From a virus: a stretch of DNA of 21,636 nt. The translations under genes were made by a program, and so were the position numbers. Position 1 is the stretch's first letter, and each line of letters starts with the position of its first letter. The stretch spans positions 1 through 21,636 of the IMG/VR virus record IMGVR_UViG_3300025120_000657. One strand, given 5' to 3'. Positions 15,301 to 21,636 of this stretch are shown here, in pieces. The notes under the pieces were generated by a model. The model was not told the DNA's origin, did not search any database, and saw only the letters and a program-made list of their open reading frames with translations.

Positions 15301-18300
15301 GGGGGTATTACCTCAAGTTATTTTATTAGATATGAAGATAACCAAGTAAAAAGAACATATAGCAAACAAAATGTAGAGACATATTTTTTAGATCAACCAT
15401 CAATTGGGATTAGGAATAGAATTTCAAATAAGATCCAAGCTACAAGTAATTTAAATTTTGGAACAGCACTATCAGATGTTGTAAGTATACAAAAAGACCC
15501 GTTTATAAGTCAAAGTTATACAGAAAATATTAATACTTTAGAAGTAGCATTTTCACCCCAAAATGAAATTAATGATGATATAATTCAAACTTTAGGTTAT
15601 GGTGCTATACAAAGTGCAATTGCTGATCCTAGATTTAGATCTCAATCATCTTTAACATATCCAGAATTAGATAAAATATCAGATGATTATTTTAGAAAAT
15701 ATGTAGGGAGTGATGTGTTTGATTATTTAAGATTAATAAAATATTTTGATGATTCTTTATTTAAAGCAATTAAAAATTATGTACCAGCACGTACTAGTGT
15801 GTCTACAGGTATAGTAATTAAACAAAATATGCTTGAACGTAATAGGTACCGAGAACCACAAGTGGATATGGTTACTACGCAGTCCTACGCTATTCAAAAT
15901 ATTCCTTTAACAACTAAAAACCTACTATTAACCGGAAGTATTGAAACTGTAGACATTGAAGGTGGAGCAGGAGGAAGTGTAAATGAATATAATACTTTAT
16001 CTTCCCAATCTGGGGTTTTTGTAGCTACAGGAACAAATACATTTATTCCAGCAGGAGATACAAGAAATCTTTGTAATGGTAGTTTTGTTAGTTATACAGA
16101 AATAGGAGACTTATATACTCAAAATAATAATGATTTTTCAGATTCTACTGTAAATACAAGAGTTCTTAAGTCAAAAAAGCCAATTAAAGCTCATATTTCT
16201 CTTTATGGTGTGGGAAACTTTGCTTCATCCTTCCAATTAATTGTTTCTTCTTCATTAAGGGGTGAATTAGCTAGATCTCCATTAGGTGTAGGACTTGCTC
16301 CCCCGATTTATGTGACACCTCTTATAGATATACTTCCTGAAGAATCAATTGCATTTTTTGCAGATAATAATAATAATATAAGTTCTATAATGTTTACTAG
16401 TTTAATATGTAAAACATATGAATATACGAACCCGGGATTAACTACAGATTTCTCACAAATGGATATATCATCATCCATCAATCCTTCTTCACAGGCATAT
16501 ATAGAAAATAATATTACATCACTTGGAGTAATTTCAGATGTTATTAACTTTCAAGAAGAATTTTATGATGGTGAATATAGTGGAAGTGCTTTAGAAACAC
16601 TATTAACACAATCTAACCCATATAATAAGGTCTTACCTTCAGAAACACTTTCTAGTACTCAACCTACTATTGATTTTAACTTTGCTCATGACATGAATAA
16701 TGTTGGACAAGTAACAGCAACTTCAGAAAATTCCTTTGATTTTAATACTCTCGTTAATAATACTAATAATTTCTTTACAGAAATAACAGACTTTACAATT
16801 ATACCTTTTCAAACATATGAAATTTCTTATGATGTATATATAGGTTTTCAAAACATTGGAGGAACTGGTGTAGGTTTATCTCCTATTATAGGTTATGGAG
16901 CTAATAGTATATATTTTTATGGCAATTCAGCTGAAAATTACGCAGGATCTCAAAATGGATCTTTTGATGCTATTATAAATGGAACTCCTACCCCAGGTGG
17001 AGCATATCTTACTAATTTTGGGAATAATGCAGTTACATTTTCATTTATGTTTACTCCCCCAGAAATCACTCCTGGAAATAACTCAGCTGCTGTTAAAAAT
17101 AATGATTTATGGAATAATACTCATTATTCATACTCTTTAATGATGTTTATTGAAGCGGGATTAGTAGGTAATCTTACAAACTTTAATATTAAGGGAGTAG
17201 GGGGAATATATGAAGAAACACAAGCTTTAATTCCTTGGGATTTAAACGTTATAAATAACTATAATCCTCTAACTTCTGGCTCATTTAACATATATAATAC
17301 TCAAAGTATAATATTTGAAACTTCTGATTATAATCCCTTAAATAATAATGTAACTGAAAGTAGACCAAATAAAAGACATTATGTATTAGACTTTTATAAC
17401 GACCCATATCCAGAAAATAGACAAACAATTATAGATGTAACTTATAATCCATTTTCAGCATCCTCCCCTATATTAGTGGCTGAATTTTCAAGTGTTCCTG
17501 AAAGTAATTATACTGCTTTATCACATTTAAATCCTACATATAGAGGAACTAAAATATCATCTTTAACATATAATACTTATACCCCATCTGGAAGTGTAAG
17601 ACCTATTAATCAATTAAAAGCTCAACCTTATAATAAAGGAAGAGTTGGAGTATCTTCAAGTGTTGCTGTTGAATTCTTAGATGGGACAACTGGTAGTTGG
17701 GAAGGAGATACTTCATATGGTAAAAAATCAGTTATTGACCAACACCCACAATACATAGCTCGTTTTGATAGATCATTTGAACAATTTAATATATATGATT
17801 CTCGGGAATTTACTATTAGTTCATTAATTTCTATTTCAATGGATCCTGAAAATATAAAAACAATTAAAAAACCTGAATCCATAGATATAGAGGGTTCAAA
17901 TGCAAACAAAAAACCAGTATCTACTACATTTTCCCCAAATAGAAAAATGGCCGTGTCATTTGATAGTGTTGATTCATTAAATACTAAATTTGTTGATTTA
18001 GAAACCGTTCAAGTAGGAGATTATGATTTATTAGGAGGTAGTATACAATTTTTAACAATAAACTCAAATGCTAAATCTAAAAATCAATCATCTACAGCTT
18101 ATTGGTATACAAAAGGAGATCAACAATTGGGTCAAGTTATACCTTTTGAAGGTAATGTAACTGGATCTATTACTAACAAATTCGATCCTTCAAATCCATC
18201 TGCTGGGGGAATTATTTTAAGTTCTTCTCTTGGAACTGTTAGTGGTCCGTTTTTACTGCCCCTTGATCAATCTGGTAATGTTATATCCGGGAAGGGATCA

Positions 18301-19863
18301 GGTGGAGAATGTCAATTCACAGTGGATAGTGCTGGTTCTGTAAATAGTATTATTTTATATAATGATAACTCTATAAATTATCAACCTGGAGATAGGGTTA
18401 CAATTATCCAAAATAATATAAATGTTTTTCCTGATCATAATGGTTTTGTTGGTGATGTACAATTCCAATTACCAGAAATAAATGTTCAATATGTAAATAC
18501 TACATATATTCCACAAAACACTAATACTGTACAGATGGTAACAGCTAGTCAAGTTACCCCACAAGGTCAACAATATGGGTTTTTACTAAGTGGTAGTGAT
18601 ACAACAGGATCAGAAGGTACATATTTAGTTCCTTTTTCACAAAATTTACCTAAATCAGGATTTTCTGGATTACCGGATTCTTCAAAACTATCAATTGGAG
18701 GCCCACAATTAGCAGTATATCATACTTATAATCAATTAGTAGCAAGTGCATCTACCCAACCTCCTTTAGAATGTAGTACGGTATCTAGATCATATGCATG
18801 GGTATTAGATGGATTATCACCTTCAAACCCTGATAATTATTACCAATGGGCACCATCATCATCTGATTGTGGGTTTTATGAAGATAATAAGCAATCATAT
18901 TTAATAGAAAGGGGAGATGTTTTAAGAGTTGAAGGTATAAAATCTTTACTTACTGGTGTTTCACAATTAACTTCATCTATTGAATTCCAAGAAGACTTTA
19001 TAGTAGAAGAAATACAAAATTATTTTTATACATCATCTACATTTGCAGATGGTCCTGGTACCCTAATTACAGGAACTGGGTTTATAATTAATAATGTTGT
19101 CTTTGATTCTTTCGCCACCCCAACTATAGGAATGTTAATTACAGGTCATAGTGCACCAAGAATAAGATCAATTGGTGGTCCTGGATCAGGAGGTACAGAA
19201 TTTACAACAAACGGAAGTGGTGTTGGAGGTACTATTCAAGTTACTTCTTTTAATGAAAAAACCACTAATGCATCCATTGATTTTTCATCATTTACAATTA
19301 GTGCACAAGGGACGGGATATGCTGTAGGGGATATAATTACTATACCTGCATCATTTTTTAATGCTGCTAATAATTTTAATATGGGATTAGGTGCTGGTAT
19401 TAGTTTAACACTAACAAATTTCAATGTTATAACAGCAGGTCAAGGAAATCCATTTACAGTAGAATCAGCTTATAATTTTGGTTGTGGTCCTGGAAACCCA
19501 GGCAATGAAACCCCTTATAGAACCCACCCAAAGGGACAAATAGGATTAAATTTACCTACATTTATTAAAACTGATAGAAATCCATCGGATGTATTATTAG
19601 GAGTAAATGCTGGTGAAATTACTAAATTTACAATAAGAAGACAAATCGAAAATGAGAAAAAAGTAATGACTAAAAATACTAAAACAACTTTAGGATCACA
19701 GGGATATCTAACCCAAACAGGAGGTGGATTTTTACTTCCTTCCGATTTAAGTGAAACCCAAAAACAAAATGCATTAAATACAATAAATGAATTAAGATCT
19801 AAAAATGCATTCCCTGGAAGTAATAATCAAAAATCAACAGACAGCACAACTAAGAATGACTAA
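12379..19863 (+). CDS. Giant mosaic baseplate/fibre structural protein (2,494 aa)
   Basis: A single uninterrupted 2,494-residue frame, the dominant gene of the window. It starts at an ATG after CTAACTAAAAA. Residues 1-300 are strand-rich. Residues 300-500 include FSSAKARVNNFVTKV and a helical section around FCNLVGQSFDELWLYTKAVT. Residues about 570-615 carry KRLYHNMAYLVKKKGTIAGL and INIWGIPSTILRISEFGG, reminiscent of the KGT...G motif of P2 gpI-type tail proteins. Residues about 650-900 look like a LamG/concanavalin-like beta-sandwich (FDWSIALFYTGS, then WWTVLLQRD, SGSFQEFRYYSNAIS). Residues about 1430-1615 suggest a jelly-roll carbohydrate-binding-like insert. GD-containing strand motifs occur near 2000 and 2312. 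The last ~100 residues are Lys/Asn/Ser-rich. It probably acts as a wedge protein extended by receptor-binding modules. It is far longer than T4 gp7 (1,032 aa), and equivalence to gp7 is only positional. Confidence 0.75.
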   Translation: MALIEVSSSISTLNPSSFLTDGFELSSQAIIPSEEYSGSFIEGENNVEFFIYNSQTRVEYADYNFTNYKIVNNSNPNSEGTNMINLSPERDVLDKGYSNGKLTAFYNFVNNELSSSIDNTYFISEISSDRTEIKINSNFISNNDIQSSFIKFQQQLQTAEYFDEFYISFGNNENHIGINTKIEIDIKDAERAPTSIFIKLYDALPLKYKVSDQLYVFTKTAESLAYQIEFEESFTLPDTNIQLKGPNTNLNIQDFTNGDSVYKNKNQLIETKSSSSKDELVNVLNRKGIHLTPNYSSASFNEFVNFSSAKARVNNFVTKVTNIQTYENDIRLLSATTGSNSTAVSSSISSLWTKIEEEIKNFDGFEYYQYYNTGSDTYPKTGDVYPFELLDVDNTEVKTWLGSDNSLNQYYGGMIYSASIYDENNENWLYYTIPAFITEQNNNDNYIEFCNLVGQSFDELWLYTKAVTNKLNTTNQLDKGVPLSLADDVITSLGYTGFGNNYNNQDNFIGLVGNDNGSYVPPTGSEYITNYIAINKGTITNYWQDNYSWEDYVEQLITAGFPYPVDRVSKEIFKRLYHNMAYLVKKKGTIAGLRQLINIWGIPSTILRISEFGGKNKDETDDYDLWYQRYSYAYTPVANSYRASASAIVPWMPLERNYIAETEYIVPDGVGFRFKTTGFPSSSYAGDGFASQSLAVKKSNGTNDDEFDWSIALFYTGSTSGSYSGATNSDYVDYGEMRLIMSASVEDGGTIISDPIYLPFFDKGWWTVLLQRDNHSNANNSITNYTLFVKNKLYDGWDGNSIGFEGSTTISNFDPGQGGLYGTDVYQTALYGGYISESVNHGWNKYGTDGTVDGVYIGGRLNGSRVGEPGFTTNEAGFGFSGSFQEFRYYSNAISESVFNDTVMNPESIEGNSITGSLSSFDIVNFRAPLGNELESFFTASSLTQHEEVISSSHPAITASAPEYITGSFINPADGGITSSYFIRYEDNQVKRTYSKQNVETYFLDQPSIGIRNRISNKIQATSNLNFGTALSDVVSIQKDPFISQSYTENINTLEVAFSPQNEINDDIIQTLGYGAIQSAIADPRFRSQSSLTYPELDKISDDYFRKYVGSDVFDYLRLIKYFDDSLFKAIKNYVPARTSVSTGIVIKQNMLERNRYREPQVDMVTTQSYAIQNIPLTTKNLLLTGSIETVDIEGGAGGSVNEYNTLSSQSGVFVATGTNTFIPAGDTRNLCNGSFVSYTEIGDLYTQNNNDFSDSTVNTRVLKSKKPIKAHISLYGVGNFASSFQLIVSSSLRGELARSPLGVGLAPPIYVTPLIDILPEESIAFFADNNNNISSIMFTSLICKTYEYTNPGLTTDFSQMDISSSINPSSQAYIENNITSLGVISDVINFQEEFYDGEYSGSALETLLTQSNPYNKVLPSETLSSTQPTIDFNFAHDMNNVGQVTATSENSFDFNTLVNNTNNFFTEITDFTIIPFQTYEISYDVYIGFQNIGGTGVGLSPIIGYGANSIYFYGNSAENYAGSQNGSFDAIINGTPTPGGAYLTNFGNNAVTFSFMFTPPEITPGNNSAAVKNNDLWNNTHYSYSLMMFIEAGLVGNLTNFNIKGVGGIYEETQALIPWDLNVINNYNPLTSGSFNIYNTQSIIFETSDYNPLNNNVTESRPNKRHYVLDFYNDPYPENRQTIIDVTYNPFSASSPILVAEFSSVPESNYTALSHLNPTYRGTKISSLTYNTYTPSGSVRPINQLKAQPYNKGRVGVSSSVAVEFLDGTTGSWEGDTSYGKKSVIDQHPQYIARFDRSFEQFNIYDSREFTISSLISISMDPENIKTIKKPESIDIEGSNANKKPVSTTFSPNRKMAVSFDSVDSLNTKFVDLETVQVGDYDLLGGSIQFLTINSNAKSKNQSSTAYWYTKGDQQLGQVIPFEGNVTGSITNKFDPSNPSAGGIILSSSLGTVSGPFLLPLDQSGNVISGKGSGGECQFTVDSAGSVNSIILYNDNSINYQPGDRVTIIQNNINVFPDHNGFVGDVQFQLPEINVQYVNTTYIPQNTNTVQMVTASQVTPQGQQYGFLLSGSDTTGSEGTYLVPFSQNLPKSGFSGLPDSSKLSIGGPQLAVYHTYNQLVASASTQPPLECSTVSRSYAWVLDGLSPSNPDNYYQWAPSSSDCGFYEDNKQSYLIERGDVLRVEGIKSLLTGVSQLTSSIEFQEDFIVEEIQNYFYTSSTFADGPGTLITGTGFIINNVVFDSFATPTIGMLITGHSAPRIRSIGGPGSGGTEFTTNGSGVGGTIQVTSFNEKTTNASIDFSSFTISAQGTGYAVGDIITIPASFFNAANNFNMGLGAGISLTLTNFNVITAGQGNPFTVESAYNFGCGPGNPGNETPYRTHPKGQIGLNLPTFIKTDRNPSDVLLGVNAGEITKFTIRRQIENEKKVMTKNTKTTLGSQGYLTQTGGGFLLPSDLSETQKQNALNTINELRSKNAFPGSNNQKSTDSTTKND

Positions 19864-19890
19864 GCTTGGAATAAAAACAAAGAAATTATA

Positions 19891-19902
19891 TATTTATAAA
19901 CA
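19891..19902 (+). promoter_or_regulatory. TATTTATAA motif, candidate late promoter
   Basis: TATTTATAA at 19891-19899, with TATAAACA at 19895-19902 (seven of eight matches to the T4 late box). It lies in the 51-bp gap after the giant gene, with 15 bases from the 9-mer end to the ATG at 19915. Shared flanking context with the 7391 copy (TTTATAAAyAAAAy) supports a common regulatory element. Confidence 0.45.
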
Positions 19903-19914
19903 AAATACGATAAC

Positions 19915-20607
19915 ATGGGATATTTAAATAATCAGGTAATAACTGTAGATGCTATTCTTACAAATAAGGGAAGAGAGTTACTAGCAAAGGGAGATGGTTC
20001 CTTTAATATAACACAATTTGCATTATCTGATGATGAAGTTGATTATACTCTATATAATCCAAACCATCCATCAGGTTCAGCTTATTATGGCGAAGCAATT
20101 CAAAATATGCCCTTAATGGAAGCATTTCCAGATGAGTCACAAATGATGAAATATAAGTTAGTTTCATTAAATAGGGGAACATCAGTAATGCCTACTATTG
20201 GGGGGGTAAATCAAATAAAAGCACAGCAATTAGTAGCTGTAACAGTAATTCCACAAACTTCTAATTATTTAGGAAATGTAGAAGGAGTATCTGAATCAGG
20301 ATATTCATTTACTATAGCTGATATTAGAGTATGTAGAACTAATACTGGATTTATAGCAAGTGGAACTAATACAGAAGCAGCAACAGCTCTAAACATTCAA
20401 AATGCAAATCAAGTAATTACAAATGGAACAGCAGTATCTCAAACAGTAATTGGTACTTCATTAACATTGGTAGGAACAGGAAATGATTTTCTATTTAATA
20501 ATAATACTTCATTATATACTACATTAACAGTAATAGGATTAGATAGTGGAGCTAGAGTGCAAGTACCTGTACAAATAACTAGAAATTCAGTTTCAGCAAC
20601 CTTATAA
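19915..20607 (+). CDS. Virion structural protein (230 aa)
   Basis: A 230-aa protein. The N-terminal ~105 residues form a compact conserved-looking domain beginning MGYLNNQVITVDAILTNKGR, then KGDGSFNITQFALSDDEVDY and YYGEAIQNMPLMEAFPDES. The domain resembles virion proteins I have seen in large marine phages, but I cannot attach a T4 name. Residues 105-230 are Thr/Val/Asn-rich and strand-like, as in an Ig-like or jelly-roll tail domain. There is no signal peptide or coiled coil. It follows a candidate late promoter and is 13 bp from the next structural gene, so both are probably co-transcribed. A tail or baseplate peripheral role is inferred from context. Confidence 0.7.
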   Translation: MGYLNNQVITVDAILTNKGRELLAKGDGSFNITQFALSDDEVDYTLYNPNHPSGSAYYGEAIQNMPLMEAFPDESQMMKYKLVSLNRGTSVMPTIGGVNQIKAQQLVAVTVIPQTSNYLGNVEGVSESGYSFTIADIRVCRTNTGFIASGTNTEAATALNIQNANQVITNGTAVSQTVIGTSLTLVGTGNDFLFNNNTSLYTTLTVIGLDSGARVQVPVQITRNSVSATL

Positions 20608-20620
20608 CAAAAAATAAATT

Positions 20621-21636
20621 ATGGCAGCAACACCAGATTTCACAGCACAACAAAATGGAGGTAGAGGAGCCTTTATACCACTATCTAGTGATGATGTAGT
20701 ACTAAGTAACGACTCAGTTACTTCTGCTATGTGGAGTAATAATTCCCCAACATTAAGAGAATATTACACCAGTTCAGCACAATTAGCTAGTGCAGCAGCT
20801 CCTTATTATATAACAGTTTACCAAACGGCATCTACAGACACAACAGCAGAAATCCAATTTGATGTAGCTTATTCTGATGCAGCTGGAAGTGGGAGTAAAT
20901 TTTTAAATCCCTTAGTTATAGGAACTACTCCTACAAGAACTAATTATGGGCAATATAGAAATTTAGTTTTAGGGGATGAAAATGCTTCATTTATTTTTGG
21001 TAATTATTCATCCTCATATTTTTATGTATTAAATTTAGAAAGAGCAAGATATAAGCAAAGTATACTTCCTGGAACATGGACACTAAAACTATCAGGTTCT
21101 ACGAATGCTGCAGCTGATAAGTTAATTTTAACAGATGATAGTATAGTCAATAATGTAGCAAAATTTTCAGATGCTGGTAGATATTATAATATAATATCAG
21201 GATCAGCAGGAACAGTAGCAGCAGGATATGCAGGTTCGAACCAAGCAGATGGTTGGACCCCAGGTTCTGGATCTTATGGTTGGGTTTTACCTGATGTTAA
21301 TTTATTAATATTAAATGGTGCAGCATTAGATGGTGCTATTGCTGATGGAGGTATCAATTTAGGTACAGATCAATCATATGATACTTATGATTTAGCAAAT
21401 GGAGGTAATCCTTATTTATTAATTGATGCTTTAAATAGAGCAGGATTAAGTGAAAATGCTCCAACTGGATTCACAATAAATAGTCAGGAAAATTTATCAA
21501 GTGATTTTATATTTTGTAGGGCTAAAAATAGTGAATTTAATTACTCAGGCAACCCATCATTCATATCATCTTCAACAGGAGAAATTATATATGATTCATT
21601 CATTACTAATCCAACTACTTACATTACAACTGTAGG
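20621..21636 (+). CDS. Virion structural protein, 3' end beyond window
   Basis: An open frame starting ATGGCAGCAACACC after an A-rich leader (AAAAAATAAATT) and running 338 codons to the window edge without a stop. The product is Ala/Ser/Gly/Thr-rich and strand-rich. It has an N-terminal arm (FIPLSSDDVVLSNDSVTSAM around 20-39), a segment YYITVYQTASTDTTAEIQFD near 65-84, and RAKNSEFNYSGNPSFISSS near 300-318 followed by TTYITTVG at the cut. These segments resemble a structural protein of unknown role common in large marine phages. Location after the baseplate block suggests a tail or baseplate part. It lacks recognisable sheath or tube motifs in the visible part. The gene continues past 21636. 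Confidence 0.75.
   Translation, partial: MAATPDFTAQQNGGRGAFIPLSSDDVVLSNDSVTSAMWSNNSPTLREYYTSSAQLASAAAPYYITVYQTASTDTTAEIQFDVAYSDAAGSGSKFLNPLVIGTTPTRTNYGQYRNLVLGDENASFIFGNYSSSYFYVLNLERARYKQSILPGTWTLKLSGSTNAAADKLILTDDSIVNNVAKFSDAGRYYNIISGSAGTVAAGYAGSNQADGWTPGSGSYGWVLPDVNLLILNGAALDGAIADGGINLGTDQSYDTYDLANGGNPYLLIDALNRAGLSENAPTGFTINSQENLSSDFIFCRAKNSEFNYSGNPSFISSSTGEIIYDSFITNPTTYITTV

Noticed and set aside
20621-21636. Tail sheath protein call for the right-edge gene
   Set aside because: Location would allow it, but no sheath-type motif is visible in the 338 codons present.

Overview
The window reads as part of the genome of a large contractile-tailed (T4-like, myovirus-type) phage that probably infects a member of the Bacteroidota, most likely a marine flavobacterium-like host. 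The phage assignment rests on a late-sigma-like gene followed by a baseplate gene run: a gp5-like central spike, gp25 and gp6 homologues, and very large beta-rich wedge/fibre proteins. The host assignment rests on three things. One gene carries a gliding-motility/T9SS type B C-terminal sorting domain, a signal essentially confined to Bacteroidota. Start codons are preceded by A-rich leaders rather than Shine-Dalgarno sites. The DNA is strongly AT-rich, with arginine encoded mostly by AGA. No integrase, transposase or host housekeeping gene is visible. Every supported gene is on the + strand.

Layout. (1) 1-125: the 3' part of a tRNA-Arg(UCU), then a second tRNA-like element with a good T-arm and acceptor but no regular D and anticodon arms. 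(2) 194-1189: a secreted protein with signal peptide, CARDB-like domain, Asp-Thr-rich stalk and type B T9SS sorting domain; this is the most unusual cargo here. (3) 1252-3269: small unknown phage proteins around an HD-domain phosphohydrolase. (4) 3273-4082: a gp55-like late sigma factor. (5) 4109-12371: a small helical protein, the spike, a 560-aa virion protein, a 116-aa protein, gp25, gp6, a 626-aa wedge-like protein and a 147-aa protein. (6) 12379-19863: a 2,494-aa mosaic structural protein. (7) 19915 to the right edge: two more virion structural proteins, the last cut by the window end.

The genes are tightly packed. Five junctions are TAATG (stop and start sharing one base), one is ATGA, and one is directly abutting, which suggests translational coupling in late operons. 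Four of the five gaps longer than 20 bp carry the 9-mer TATTTATAA shortly before the next start. At 7395-7402 this runs into an exact T4 late-promoter box, TATAAATA. Together with the gp55-like gene this suggests a T4-style late regulon in a Bacteroidota phage. No non-coding stretch exceeds 300 bases.
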